Source: an uncultured Alistipes sp. (GTDB taxonomy: Bacteria; Bacteroidota; Bacteroidia; Bacteroidales; Rikenellaceae). From it: a stretch of DNA of 64,000 nt. The translations under genes and the position numbers were made by a program. Under the pieces are notes generated by a model that worked only from the letters and a program-made list of their open reading frames with translations, ran no database searches and had not been told where the DNA came from. The stretch is from positions 186,001 to 250,000 of the forward strand of contig CAPXWY010000001.1 of the NCBI GenBank assembly GCA_948736885.1. Reading direction: 5' to 3'. How positions within the stretch are numbered: the first letter of the stretch is position 1; the number at the start of each line of letters is the position of its first letter. Shown here piece after piece: positions 1-8,947 of this stretch.

Positions 1-1344
1 GATGATGCCGCGCGAGGGAATCGAGAATTCCAGCCGCACGCGGTCGCCGTTGGCTTCCATGTTCGTCAAGGTGCCCTTGCGCTTGGTCGCCAGCTCGATG
101 ACCGTGCCCGAATGCTCCTCGGGGCAGTCGACGGTCATCTCCTCGATGGGCTCGCACTTCTTGCCGTCGATTTCCTTGACGATGACCCGCGGCTGTCCCA
201 CCTGCAACTCGTAGCCCTCGCGGCGCATGGTCTCGATGAGCACCGAGAGGTGCAGCACGCCGCGGCCGAAGACGTTGAAGCTGTCGGCCGACGGTCCGGG
301 CGTCACGCGCAGCGCGAGATTCTTCTCCAGCTCGCGGTCGAGCCGGTCCTTGATATGGCGCGAAGTGACGAACTTGCCGTCCTTGCCGAAGAAAGGCGAA
401 TTGTTGATGGTGAAAAGCATCGACATAGTAGGCTCGTCGATGGCGATGGGGGGCAGCGGTTCGGGGCTCTCGTAGTCGCAGACGGTGTCGCCGATCTCGA
501 AACCCTCGATGCCCGTGATGGCGCAGATTTCGCCGCACGGCACTTCGTCGACCTTCTTTTTGCCGAGCCCCTCGAAAATCATCAGCTCCTTGATTTTGGT
601 CTTCTGCATCGTCGCGCCGTCGCGCTTGGCGAGCGTCACGTTCTGCCCGGCCCGCAGCGAACCGCGCGTCACCTTGCCCACGGCTATGCGGCCTGTGTAG
701 GCCGAATATTCGAGCGAGGTGACCAGCATCTGCGGCGTTCCCCCGACGATGGCCGGTTCGGGAATCTCGTCGATGATGGCGTCCAGCAGCGGCACGAGCG
801 AATCGGTCGGCTCGTTCCACTTGTGCGACATCCAGCCCTGCTTGGCCGAGCCGTAAATCGTCTTGTAATCGAGCTGCTCCTCCGTGGCGTCGAGCGAGAA
901 CATCAGGTCGAAGACCTGCTCGTTGACCACCTCGGGGCGGCAGTTGGGCTTGTCGACCTTGTTGACCACCACGATGGGCTTCTTGCCCAGCGCGAGCGCC
1001 TTCTGCAGCACGAACCGCGTCTGCGGCATCGTACCCTCGAACGCGTCGACGAGCAGCAGCACGCCGTCGCACATGTTGAGCACGCGCTCCACCTCGCCGC
1101 CGAAATCGGCGTGGCCCGGGGTGTCGATGATGTTGATTTTGTAGTCCTTATAGAGGACCGAAACGTTCTTGGAGAGAATCGTGATGCCCCGTTCGCGTTC
1201 CAGGTCGTTGTTGTCGAGTATGAGTTCGCCGCTCTGTTTGGCGTTGTCGCGCAGGATGTTGCCTGCCAGAATCATCTTGTCGACGAGCGTGGTTTTGCCA
1301 TGGTCGACGTGGGCGATGATGGCGATGTTGCGCAGTTTCTGCAT
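1..1344 (-). CDS. typA: Ribosome-associated GTPase TypA/BipA, C-terminus beyond window
   Basis: Translational GTPase of the EF-G/LepA group that acts on the ribosome and in ribosome assembly. The first 448 residues are visible and the frame runs off the left edge; family members are about 600 residues, so roughly 150 C-terminal residues are missing. The G-domain motifs are clear: AHVDHGKT near residues 11-18, RGITI near 52-56, DTPGH near 74-78 and NKVD near 128-131. The EF-Tu-like domain 2 and the EF-G-like domain follow. The ATG at 1342-1344 gives the usual N-terminus ([17 protein letters not shown]), and a TACCTTTG box lies just upstream. The separation from EF-G rests on overall similarity and the short switch region. 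Confidence 0.95.
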   Translation of the reverse strand, partial: MQKLRNIAIIAHVDHGKTTLVDKMILAGNILRDNAKQSGELILDNNDLERERGITILSKNVSVLYKDYKINIIDTPGHADFGGEVERVLNMCDGVLLLVDAFEGTMPQTRFVLQKALALGKKPIVVVNKVDKPNCRPEVVNEQVFDLMFSLDATEEQLDYKTIYGSAKQGWMSHKWNEPTDSLVPLLDAIIDEIPEPAIVGGTPQMLVTSLEYSAYTGRIAVGKVTRGSLRAGQNVTLAKRDGATMQKTKIKELMIFEGLGKKKVDEVPCGEICAITGIEGFEIGDTVCDYESPEPLPPIAIDEPTMSMLFTINNSPFFGKDGKFVTSRHIKDRLDRELEKNLALRVTPGPSADSFNVFGRGVLHLSVLIETMRREGYELQVGQPRVIVKEIDGKKCEPIEEMTVDCPEEHSGTVIELATKRKGTLTNMEANGDRVRLEFSIPSRGII

Positions 1345-1363
1345 GGAATGGATTTTTATTCCG

Positions 1364-1371
1364 CAAAGGTA
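1364..1371 (-). promoter_or_regulatory. -7 promoter box of typA
   Basis: Reads TACCTTTG on the minus strand, an exact match to the Bacteroidetes TAnnTTTG box, 20 nt upstream of the typA ATG. No clear -33 box is seen. Confidence 0.55.
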
Positions 1372-1481
1372 GGAAAAACAGAATTAAGAATGGAAAAAAT
1401 CGGGAACTAAAAATTCGGGCGCCGGATTTCGCTTCCGCCCGAACACCCCATTCGTCCGGCCATTTGCGCTACGCTCCGGTG

Positions 1482-1512
1482 TTGCAGATAAGCGCGAATT
1501 GTCCTACATTTG
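1482..1512 (+). promoter_or_regulatory. aroB promoter (-33 TTG, -7 TACATTTG)
   Basis: TTG at 1482-1484 and TACATTTG at 1505-1512 are separated by 20 bp, the normal Bacteroidetes layout. The -7 box ends 30 nt before the aroB ATG. Confidence 0.55.
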
Positions 1513-1542
1513 TGCATTGCTGTCATTCCGATTCGAGAACCC

Positions 1543-2562
1543 ATGAAACCCGCGTTCACCATCCGCCAACAGAGCCCCATCTATGTCGGCCCGGCGGCCG
1601 ACCTGCTGCCGGGGCTGCTGCCCGAGGGGCGGGTCGTCGTCGTGTGCGATGCCACCATCGACCGGCTCTACGGCCCGCTGTTCCAGGGCCGCGACCGCAT
1701 GCTCATCGGTTCGGGCGAGAGTATCAAGACCCTGCAGACGGTCGAGACGCTCTACCGCCGGTTCATCGAAGCGGGCGTCGACCGCCGGACCTTCATCCTG
1801 GCCGTCGGCGGGGGCATCGTCACCGACGTCGCCGGATTCGCCGCTTCGACCTACATGCGCGGTCTGTCGTTCGGATTCGTGCCCACAACCTTGCTGGGGC
1901 AGGTCGACGCAGCCATCGGCGGCAAGAACGGCGTCAACGTCGACGGCTACAAGAACATGGCCGGGACTTTCACCCAGCCGCGCTTCGTCATCTGCGACCC
2001 CGCCCTGCTCCGGTCATTGCCCGACCGCGAATTCCGCGCCGGGCTCGCCGAGGTGGTCAAAACCGCCGTCATCGAGGATGCCGGGCTCTTCGCGCGGCTG
2101 GAGAGCACGTCGTTCGGCGCCCTGCGCGCCGACACCGACCTGCTTTCCGACGCGATTTCGGCTTCGATTCGTGTCAAGGCGGGCATCGTCGAGCGCGACG
2201 AACGCGAAACAGGCGAACGGCGCAAGCTCAACTTAGGCCATACCCTTGCCCACGCCATCGAGAAATGCTCCGCCCGGATGAACCACGGCGAAGCGGTGGC
2301 CGTCGGCACGGCCATGATTGCCGACGTCGCCGTGAAGCTGGGGCTGCTCTCGCCCACCGACCGCGACCGTATCGTGGCCCTGCTGCTCGCCCTCGGGTTC
2401 GAGCTGACCCCTCCCGTCGACGTCCGGCGCCTTTTGAAAGAGGTAGGCAAGGACAAGAAAAGCGAGGACGGCCTGCTCCGCATCGTCCTGCCCGTCGGCA
2501 TCGGCGACTGCATCGTGCGGCCGATACGGGTCGAAGAGTTCGCGGCGCTGGTTCTGCCATAA
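1543..2562 (+). CDS. aroB: 3-dehydroquinate synthase
   Basis: Second step of the shikimate pathway: conversion of DAHP to 3-dehydroquinate, cytosolic, NAD- and metal-dependent. The 339-residue protein has the glycine-rich NAD site GGGIVTDVAGF near residues 89-99 and the block VPTTLLGQVDAAIGGKNGVN near 113-132. It also has the C-terminal metal-ligand segments NLGHTLAHAIE and MNHGEAVAVG. Start chosen: the ATG at 1543 rather than the in-frame codon at 1510, because the -7 promoter box TACATTTG overlaps 1510 and would place that codon upstream of transcription. The gene stands alone, with minus-strand genes on both sides. Confidence 0.95.
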   Translation: MKPAFTIRQQSPIYVGPAADLLPGLLPEGRVVVVCDATIDRLYGPLFQGRDRMLIGSGESIKTLQTVETLYRRFIEAGVDRRTFILAVGGGIVTDVAGFAASTYMRGLSFGFVPTTLLGQVDAAIGGKNGVNVDGYKNMAGTFTQPRFVICDPALLRSLPDREFRAGLAEVVKTAVIEDAGLFARLESTSFGALRADTDLLSDAISASIRVKAGIVERDERETGERRKLNLGHTLAHAIEKCSARMNHGEAVAVGTAMIADVAVKLGLLSPTDRDRIVALLLALGFELTPPVDVRRLLKEVGKDKKSEDGLLRIVLPVGIGDCIVRPIRVEEFAALVLP

Positions 2563-2575
2563 AACGCAGCGGCAC

Positions 2576-3293
2576 CTATCGCTGCGGGCGAAGCACGGAA
2601 ATCAGCTCGGAACGGCTTTCCAATTTACCCCTTTTGTTCAGTTTCTCGGCGCGGACGCTGCCGATGCCCGGTGCATACCATGTTCTGGTCTGCGCCGCAG
2701 CTCCGACCACCGACCATTTGACATGGACCGTCTCGGTCAGACACACCGTTTCGTATGTCCCGGCCGGCACGGTCGTCGTTTCCTGCGCCACGACCCGGCG
2801 ATCGGCAATACGTATCGACACCTGAGTCCTGAATCCGTTTTCGGTGCGGATGTGCAATGTCATCGCCAACTCGGGAAGCAGCTGGCCGGCATGCAGGACG
2901 GCAGGTATGAGATATTTGTCGCCCCGACATTCGACCGAAGCCTTCCAATCGTCTCCGGAAACCATATCGAGCCAGTCGTCCGGACGCAGACAGATTCCCC
3001 TCTGCACTCACGACAAGCCGGTCGGTCTGCAGCGCGTCGCCTCCTTTGTCGGGTTCGACCGGCCGGCGGTCAGCATCCAGCAGGGCGGTGCGGGTCTCGA
3101 CGATCAGCCCGTCGGGACCGGATTCGCTCGCAACAACGACCGTCTGCGTGTAACCCGTCAACGCGCCCCGGGAATCGTAGTCGGCATATTCGAGCTGCGT
3201 TCCTACTTCGGTGCAGGCAAGCGGAAGCGACTGGGCGCCGGCGGATGCCTCAGCACCGAAGCCGGCGAAAACAAGGCAAAGGATTTTCTTCAT
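2576..3293 (-). pseudogene. DUF3108/TapB-like exported protein, frameshifted
   Basis: Two adjacent minus-strand frames together make one protein. The N-terminal part starts at the ATG at 3291-3293 (MKKILCLVFAGFG, a signal peptide) and reads to about residue 98. The C-terminal part continues in another frame from about 3000 down to the stop at 2576. Removing one base from the four-C run at 2997-3000 joins them smoothly (…VVSAEG then ICLRPDDWLDM…). The total length of 718 nt is one more than a multiple of three, as expected for a one-base insertion. The joined product of about 238 residues resembles the DUF3108/TapB-like secreted proteins of Bacteroidetes, but that family call is from general pattern only. 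It could be a real mutation or an assembly error. Its stop lies 13 nt from the aroB stop, and the two genes converge. Confidence 0.6.
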
Positions 3294-3316
3294 GGGACTC
3301 GGAAATTGGAACCTTG

Positions 3317-3324
3317 CAAATATA
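3317..3324 (-). promoter_or_regulatory. -7 box upstream of the DUF3108-like gene
   Basis: Reads TATATTTG on the minus strand, 23 nt upstream of the ATG. No good -33 box is visible. Confidence 0.45.
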
Positions 3325-3387
3325 AGCAAACTTTCCGACCCTGCATCCCTTCGCCTCGATTCGGGGTACGGAAACCCGCCACCCACG

Positions 3388-4671
3388 CTACATCGGATTC
3401 ATCCGGCGCAACGCTTCGGCATAGGCATCCCAATCGCCGACAGGCTGCCGGGCCACGCCCGATTCGACGGCCGCCCGGGCCACGGCGGTCGAGACCGTAC
3501 AGAGCAGCCGCGGGTCGAGCGGCTTGGGTATCAGATACTCGCGGCCGAATTCGAGCCTTTCGAGCCCATAGGCGCGCAGCACGCTCTCCGACACCGGACG
3601 GCGGGCCAGGTCGGCCAGCGCGCGGGCCGCGGCCAGCTTCATGGCATCGTTGATTTGCGCAGCCCGCACATCGAGCGCCCCGCGGAACAGAAACGGGAAC
3701 CCCAACACGTTATTGACCTGGTTGGGATAGTCCGACCGCCCCGTGGCGAAGATGATGTCGGGACGCGAACGCATCGCCGCATCGTAGGTGATTTCGGGGT
3801 CGGGGTTGGCCAGCGCGAGCACCATGGGATTTTCGGCCATCGTGCGGACCATCGAGGGTGTCAGCGCATCGGCGACCGAGACCCCCACGAAGAGGTCGGC
3901 GCCGTGCAGCGCTTCGGCCAGCGAGGCCAGCCGCCGCGACGTGGCGAACTCCTCCTTTTGCGGAGTGAGCCCCTCGCGGTAACGGGTGACGACACCCCGG
4001 CTGTCGCACAGCACGATCTGGCCGCGCGAAATGCCGAGCGTCAGGAACATGCGCGCGCAGGCGATGGCCGCAGCGCCCGCGCCGTTGACCACCACCCGCA
4101 ATTTAGCCACCTCCTTGCCTGCGATTTTCGCCCCGTTGATGACCGCCGCCGAGACGATGATGGCCGTGCCGTGCTGGTCGTCGTGAATCACGGGAATATC
4201 CAGCCCCTCACGCAAACGGCGGTCTATCTCGAAGCACTCGGGCGCCTTGATGTCCTCCAGGTTGATGCCCCCGAAAGTCGGGGCGATGGCCTTGACCACG
4301 CCGATGATTTTTTCGGGGTCGGTCTCGTCGACCTCGATGTCGAAAGCGTCGATTCCGGCGAAGCGCTTGAACAACATGCTCTTGCCCTCCATGACGGGCT
4401 TGGCCGCCAGCGGCCCGATATTGCCCAGCCCCAGCACCGCCGACCCGTTGGAGACGACGGCCACCAAATTGCCCTTGCCCGTGTAACGGTAGGCATCGGC
4501 CGGGTCGGCCGCAATGGCGCGCGCCGGAGCCGCCACGCCGGGCGAATAGGCCAGCGCCAGGTCCTGCTGGGTCTGTGCGGGTTTGGTGGGTTCTATCCCT
4601 ATTTTGCCGGGACGCCCCTCGCTGTGGTAGCGAAGGGCATCCGAATCGAGTGTATCGAACTGTCGTGCCAT
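3388..4671 (-). CDS. NAD(P)-dependent malic enzyme, short form
   Basis: Oxidative decarboxylation of malate to pyruvate and CO2. The 427-residue protein has the N-terminal malic domain ([41 protein letters not shown]), the metal-binding region ([15 protein letters not shown]) and an NAD(P)-binding fold ([15 protein letters not shown]). It ends after these domains and lacks the phosphotransacetylase-like tail of the long MaeB form. Start chosen: the ATG at 4669-4671 (MARQFDTLD). The longer alternative begins with TTG at 4704 and adds 11 residues unlike the family. It lies 51 nt downstream of ruvB and is probably cotranscribed with it. Cofactor preference cannot be read from the sequence. Confidence 0.92.
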   Translation of the reverse strand: MARQFDTLDSDALRYHSEGRPGKIGIEPTKPAQTQQDLALAYSPGVAAPARAIAADPADAYRYTGKGNLVAVVSNGSAVLGLGNIGPLAAKPVMEGKSMLFKRFAGIDAFDIEVDETDPEKIIGVVKAIAPTFGGINLEDIKAPECFEIDRRLREGLDIPVIHDDQHGTAIIVSAAVINGAKIAGKEVAKLRVVVNGAGAAAIACARMFLTLGISRGQIVLCDSRGVVTRYREGLTPQKEEFATSRRLASLAEALHGADLFVGVSVADALTPSMVRTMAENPMVLALANPDPEITYDAAMRSRPDIIFATGRSDYPNQVNNVLGFPFLFRGALDVRAAQINDAMKLAAARALADLARRPVSESVLRAYGLERLEFGREYLIPKPLDPRLLCTVSTAVARAAVESGVARQPVGDWDAYAEALRRMNPM

Positions 4672-4722
4672 CTCTGCATCGGTTTTCGACGCAGAACGAT
4701 GCAATTATTACGCCGCGGCCGT

Positions 4723-5730
4723 TCAGAACAGCGACCCCTCGCCGCCGCCGGGCGACCTGAAACCCAGATGACTGTAAGCCAGCTCGGTAGCCTCCCGGCC
4801 CCGGGGCGTGCGCTTGAGAAATCCCTCCTTGATGAGGAACGGTTCGTAGACTTCCTCGACCGTTCCGGCTTCCTCGCCCACGGCCGTGGCAATGGTGTTC
4901 AACCCCACAGGACCGCCGCCGAATTTCTCGATGATCGTGCCCAGAATCTTGTTGTCCATGCGGTCCAGCCCGCGCGAGTCGATATTCAGCGCCGCGAGTG
5001 CGAAGCGCGTGATTTCCAAGTCGATATGACCCTCGCCCTTGACCATGGCGAAATCGCGCACCCGGCGCAGCAGCGCATTGGCGATGCGGGGCGTGCCGCG
5101 CGAACGCAGCGCCACCTCGTGGGCGGCATCGTCGTCTATCGAGACGTCGAGAATGCGGGCCGAGCGGCGGACTATCCCTGCCAGCACGGGCGCATCGTAA
5201 TATTCCAGGTGGCACTGTATGCCGAAGCGCGCCCGCAGGGGCGAGGTCAGCAGACCGCTGCGGGTCGTGGCGCCGACAAGCGTAAAGGGTGCCAGCTCGA
5301 TCTGAATCGACCGCGCCGAAGGCCCCTTGTCCAACACGATGTCTATCTTGTAGTCCTCCATCGCCGAATAGAGGTACTCCTCCACGATGGGGCTCAGCCG
5401 ATGGATTTCGTCGATGAACAGCACGTCGCCCGGACTGAGGTTGGTGAGCAGACCCGCCAGGTCGCCCGGCTTGTCGAGCACCGGACCCGAAGTAACCCGC
5501 AGCTGCGCCCCCATCTCGTTGGCGATGATGTTGGCCAGCGTAGTCTTGCCCAACCCCGGAGGGCCGTGCAGGAGCACGTGGTCGAGCGAATCGCCCCGCA
5601 TGAGCGCCGCCTTGATGAAGACGCGCAGATTCTCAACGATCTTGTCCTGCCCCGAGAAGTTTTCAAGCTCCTGGGGGCGGATTTTGTTCTCGAATTCGAG
5701 GTCGCTCTCGGTATTGCGTACGACAGACAT
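4723..5730 (-). CDS. ruvB: Holliday junction branch-migration ATPase RuvB
   Basis: Hexameric AAA+ motor that drives branch migration with RuvA at Holliday junctions. The 335-residue product is full length. It has an intact Walker A (GPPGLGKTT, residues 56-64), Walker B (DEIH, 107-110), a sensor segment (GATTRSGLL) and the C-terminal winged-helix region ([29 protein letters not shown]). It sits between the NigD-like lipoprotein gene (31 nt upstream) and the malic enzyme gene (51 nt downstream), all on the minus strand. ruvA and ruvC are not nearby. Confidence 0.97.
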   Translation of the reverse strand: MSVVRNTESDLEFENKIRPQELENFSGQDKIVENLRVFIKAALMRGDSLDHVLLHGPPGLGKTTLANIIANEMGAQLRVTSGPVLDKPGDLAGLLTNLSPGDVLFIDEIHRLSPIVEEYLYSAMEDYKIDIVLDKGPSARSIQIELAPFTLVGATTRSGLLTSPLRARFGIQCHLEYYDAPVLAGIVRRSARILDVSIDDDAAHEVALRSRGTPRIANALLRRVRDFAMVKGEGHIDLEITRFALAALNIDSRGLDRMDNKILGTIIEKFGGGPVGLNTIATAVGEEAGTVEEVYEPFLIKEGFLKRTPRGREATELAYSHLGFRSPGGGEGSLF

Positions 5731-5761
5731 CGGTATTAAGAAAAGAAAGTAACCGCGTGCG

Positions 5762-6457
5762 TCAGAACGTTTTCTCCGTCTCCGAAGTCATGCGGTCGAG
5801 CTTGAAGTAATCGACGTCGGAACCGTCCTTGTAACGGATACGGATGCCCTTTTTCCCGCCGAGCAGCTCTTCGAGGTCCTGCATGTCGAACGACACGTAG
5901 CTCTCATAGAGGTTCCACTGGGCATCGCCGCCGTTGTCGTGGCGCAGTTCGACGTCCAGATATTCTCCGTCGGTCTCGGCCGCCTCGCTGACCTTGTTGA
6001 CGATCATCGCGAACTTGTGTTTCGAGGCGTCCGAAGCGGCATAGCGGACAACGAGCGTCGTCCAGCTGCCCAACAGACGGCCGTCGCGAACCAGCACGGC
6101 ATCGTCCTTCAACTCTTCGAGCTCCGTTTCGCTGGTCACCACACGCGCAACCGACGAATAGATATTGGCAATGCCGTAAAGCGCCACGTTGTAATCGTAG
6201 CCGGGCGCGGGATTTTCCAGCACGTTGAACGTTATCAGCGCCCGCTGTCCGTCCTTGGCCACATACGAGCCGACGCGGCTCTTGTCGCCGGGATAGACCC
6301 GCTTGTCGGTGTCGGTCACAAAATAATAATCGCTCGTCGACAGCGTACGGACCGTCACGAAGCTCATGTTGCCCGGCTGGTCCACCTTGGTGTCGTTGCA
6401 CGACGACAGCCCCGCCGCCGCAACCGCTGCAAGCAGCAGCAAACCGATTTTTTTCAT
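5762..6457 (-). CDS. NigD-like lipoprotein
   Basis: A predicted lipoprotein of 231 residues. The signal peptide [20 protein letters not shown] ends in a lipobox cysteine at residue 20, followed by acidic residues (NDTKVDQ). The mature part resembles the NigD family of Bacteroidetes, first noted beside a bacteriocin locus in Prevotella; its function is unknown. The C-terminal beta-rich half ([26 protein letters not shown]) fits that family. Start chosen at the ATG at 6455-6457, because upstream in-frame codons would put a charged stretch ahead of the signal peptide. It probably leads the operon with ruvB and the malic enzyme. Confidence 0.7.
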   Translation of the reverse strand: MKKIGLLLLAAVAAAGLSSCNDTKVDQPGNMSFVTVRTLSTSDYYFVTDTDKRVYPGDKSRVGSYVAKDGQRALITFNVLENPAPGYDYNVALYGIANIYSSVARVVTSETELEELKDDAVLVRDGRLLGSWTTLVVRYAASDASKHKFAMIVNKVSEAAETDGEYLDVELRHDNGGDAQWNLYESYVSFDMQDLEELLGGKKGIRIRYKDGSDVDYFKLDRMTSETEKTF

Positions 6458-6508
6458 CTGTTTGAGTTTTTCAATATATGGTTTTTTCATCTTACAAACG
6501 TGCGAAGA

Positions 6509-6516
6509 CAAAAATA
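6509..6516 (-). promoter_or_regulatory. -7 box upstream of the NigD-like gene
   Basis: Reads TATTTTTG on the minus strand, 51 nt upstream of the start codon. A T-rich stretch ending in G lies upstream but at a short spacing for a -33 box. Confidence 0.4.
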
Positions 6517-6600
6517 CGGTATTTATCGTTCAAAAAAAATAGCGGCCCGCATTTTCTTTCGGACAGCGCCCGAAGCGCCGGACGGTCAAGGACCCCGCAC

Positions 6601-7089
6601 CTACTCCCGTGCATGCCGAAAGGTGAAATACTTGGCGGCAAGATAGCTGTATACAGTCGTCATGCAGGTTGTGAGGATTTTGGCCGGAGTGGGCCAGACG
6701 CCGCAGAACTCGACGAAGAATTTCAGCCCTGCGTAAGTCAGCACCACCGAGCCCCCCACCGAGAGCGCATAGCGGAACAACTGCGTGCGGGTCCGCAGGG
6801 GCGACTGACGGAACGCCACATGGCGGTTGAGCCAGAAGCCGACAAAGAACGTCAGCGGGAACGTCAGCGCCAGCGCCGCAATATGGGGCGAGAGCACGGC
6901 AAAGCCCAGGCCGACAAACCGATGGGCGATGATGTAATTGTAAACCAGGAAGTAACACGCCGGGTCGAACAACCCGTAGGTCAACCCTCCGCAAGCCGCA
7001 TAGCGGAACGTCTGGCGCGGCACCACGGCCGCCACCGGCCCGATGTAGAAGCGGTCTATCGCCCGCCCGATGGCTTCGGCCGGCCGCAT
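6601..7089 (-). CDS. GtrA-family small membrane protein
   Basis: An inner-membrane protein of 162 residues with four hydrophobic segments, matching the GtrA/DPMS4 family, whose members are linked to moving lipid-linked sugars across the membrane. The pattern TFRYAACGGLTYGLFD at the first segment, FFVGFWLNRHVAF in the middle and AAKYFTFRHARE at the end is typical. Start chosen at the ATG at 7087-7089, which overlaps the stop of the upstream gene by one base. It is the last gene of the six-gene operon running from 11231. The sugar handled cannot be told. Confidence 0.85.
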   Translation of the reverse strand: MRPAEAIGRAIDRFYIGPVAAVVPRQTFRYAACGGLTYGLFDPACYFLVYNYIIAHRFVGLGFAVLSPHIAALALTFPLTFFVGFWLNRHVAFRQSPLRTRTQLFRYALSVGGSVVLTYAGLKFFVEFCGVWPTPAKILTTCMTTVYSYLAAKYFTFRHARE

Positions 7090-8072
7090 CAGCGGGCGGT
7101 ATAGATCCACGCGTCGCGCCAGCGGACCCGGTGGTCGCGCACGAAGCGCCGGCAGGCTTCCGGGTCGGCCGACTGGAACGGCGAGACCATCAGCTTGCTG
7201 CCGAAACGGAAGACCGCGCATTGCAGCGCCGGGTCCTGGCGGTTGATTTCCTCCGCCGTGCGGTCGGCGTTCTCGGGCGAAGCGAAGACCCCGGCTACGA
7301 CATAATGATGACCCGACACCAGCGAAGCGGGAGCCTGCGCGGTCCCAAGCAGTCCCGGGGCAGGCGCGGCAGGTGCCGCCGTCGGTTCGGGCGTCGGATT
7401 CTGACCGACAGCAGGCGCTATCGGCCGGCCGTCGTCCGGAGCGGAGGTCGTCCGGTTATCGGCAGGCTCCGAAACAGCGGGCTGTCCTGCCACCGCCGAA
7501 TCGTCGCCCAGCGCGGGAGCTGCGACCTCGGAAGCCGCGGGTTCGTATTGTTCTTCGTCCGGATTCAACCCGAAACGTTCCAGGAAAGCAGGCTTCTGCA
7601 CGAACATCATATAACCGATGCCCAACGCCGCCACAATAGCCAGCAGGCCGACCCACACCGCCCAGTCGCGGCCGCCCGACCTCATCTTGACCGGGGCATG
7701 GCCCTGCGGGTTGAGCAGCAGGTCGAATTCTTCGTCGGGCGTGAAGTTGCGGAACCGCAGCTCGCCCACCCCGTCGATAGTCAGCGTATTCTCGCCCAGC
7801 ACGTTATCGAGCCAGCGGTCGTAAATCGACTGCGCCCGGTCCACGTCGCAGCGGGCCGCTCCGGCGATTTCGTCCACCAACGACGCACCCCCCTCCTGCG
7901 GCGTGAAAAGCACCACGCGGCACGGCGGTTCGACCATCCGCTTCGACACACGGCGGGCGCCCCGCTGGTCGGTATAGAGGGAGCCGACGCCCGGCAGAAA
8001 AAGTTCGCATCCCGCGGCCAGGCGGTTGCCTATCAGACGGTTGACCTGTTCGGTCATCGGATTCTCGTTCAT
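7089..8072 (-). CDS. HU-like domain plus SPOR domain membrane protein
   Basis: A 327-residue protein with an unusual order of parts. Residues 1 to about 120 look like the paired HU-like (CCDC81-type) domains found in Bacteroidetes: GCELFLPGVGSL, then a second block with TLTIDGVGELRF. One membrane segment follows at about 138-158. Next comes a Pro/Ala/Glu-rich linker (about 175-255), then a C-terminal SPOR domain (HHYVVAGVFASPENAD to WIYTAR). SPOR domains bind denuded peptidoglycan at division sites, so the SPOR end should be periplasmic and the HU-like part cytoplasmic. The ATG overlaps the lgt stop by 4 nt. Whether the HU-like part binds DNA is not known from sequence. Confidence 0.8.
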   Translation of the reverse strand: MNENPMTEQVNRLIGNRLAAGCELFLPGVGSLYTDQRGARRVSKRMVEPPCRVVLFTPQEGGASLVDEIAGAARCDVDRAQSIYDRWLDNVLGENTLTIDGVGELRFRNFTPDEEFDLLLNPQGHAPVKMRSGGRDWAVWVGLLAIVAALGIGYMMFVQKPAFLERFGLNPDEEQYEPAASEVAAPALGDDSAVAGQPAVSEPADNRTTSAPDDGRPIAPAVGQNPTPEPTAAPAAPAPGLLGTAQAPASLVSGHHYVVAGVFASPENADRTAEEINRQDPALQCAVFRFGSKLMVSPFQSADPEACRRFVRDHRVRWRDAWIYTAR

Positions 8073-8932
8073 CGCTTCTGTTTTTTGGTCGTTGCGGCGG
8101 GCACGGGAGCCGGAACCTCGGCCGGACGGGTCATGCCGCGCCATATCATATACACGCCCAGCACGATAAAGGGTATGCTGAGCCATTGGCCCATGTCGAG
8201 CGCCCACCCGATCTCGAACTCCTCCTGCTCGGTCTTGATGAACTCGATCAGGAAACGCGTGAGGAATATCCCCTCCAAACCGATGCCGAACAGCACGCCG
8301 GGCCTGCGACGTGCGAGGTCACGACCGAAGTAGAGCCAGCAAAGCACGCCGAAAGTGGCCAGGTAGCACAGCGCTTCGTAAATCTGCGTCGGGTGGACTG
8401 CCGCCGGAGCGAATTCATGCAGCCACTTGTACGACCGCACGAACTCGAAGCCCCACGGCAGGGTTGTCGCCATACCGAAGATTTCCGAGTTGAACAGGTT
8501 GCCTAACCGCACGAACGCACCGCCGATACCGACGGCGATCATGATACGGTCCAGCGACCAGATGTAGGGCAGCTTGTTCTTGCGCGAAAAGAGCCACAGC
8601 CCGATCAGCAGGCCGATGGCAGCGCCGTGGCTGGCCAATCCGCCGTCGCGGAATCCGGTAATGATGGTCCACGGGGCGCGCAGGTATTCCATCGTATCGT
8701 AGAACAGGCAATGACCCAGCCGCGCACCGATGATGGTGGCCAGCGTACCGTAGACGAAGATGGACTCCGACACCTTTTCGGGCAATCCCTCGCGCTTGCA
8801 GAAGCAGTCGAAAAGTTTGGCGCCGACGAAAATCGCCAGCACCCACATGAGCCCGTAGTAGCGGATGTCGAGCGACCCGATGCTGAAAAGCACGGGGTCG
8901 AAATTCCAGACGATGCTGAGCGGTCGTATCAT
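8069..8932 (-). CDS. lgt: Prolipoprotein diacylglyceryl transferase
   Basis: Integral inner-membrane enzyme that adds diacylglycerol from phosphatidylglycerol to the lipobox cysteine of prolipoproteins, the first step for the many lipoproteins in this window. The 287-residue protein has several membrane segments, the conserved block HGAAIGLLIGLW, the family signature region GGAFVRLGNLFNSEIFG and the late motif HPTQIYEAL. It lies 15 nt downstream of the histidine kinase gene and overlaps the HU-SPOR gene by 4 nt. Confidence 0.97.
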   Translation of the reverse strand: MIRPLSIVWNFDPVLFSIGSLDIRYYGLMWVLAIFVGAKLFDCFCKREGLPEKVSESIFVYGTLATIIGARLGHCLFYDTMEYLRAPWTIITGFRDGGLASHGAAIGLLIGLWLFSRKNKLPYIWSLDRIMIAVGIGGAFVRLGNLFNSEIFGMATTLPWGFEFVRSYKWLHEFAPAAVHPTQIYEALCYLATFGVLCWLYFGRDLARRRPGVLFGIGLEGIFLTRFLIEFIKTEQEEFEIGWALDMGQWLSIPFIVLGVYMIWRGMTRPAEVPAPVPAATTKKQKR

Positions 8933-8947
8933 TTGTCGGGATAGGGT

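Noticed and set aside
2625..3386. Longer N-terminus (MGGGFPYPESRRR…) for the DUF3108-like gene
   Set aside because: The promoter box and the signal peptide place the start at 3293; the extension is not family-like.
3211..5739. Plus-strand open frame of about 840 codons across the malic enzyme and ruvB
   Set aside because: It spans two clear minus-strand genes and their gap, with a composition typical of antisense reading.
7131..8333. Plus-strand frame of 400 codons across the HU-SPOR gene
   Set aside because: Antisense to a clear gene whose start and stop interlock with lgt and the GtrA gene.
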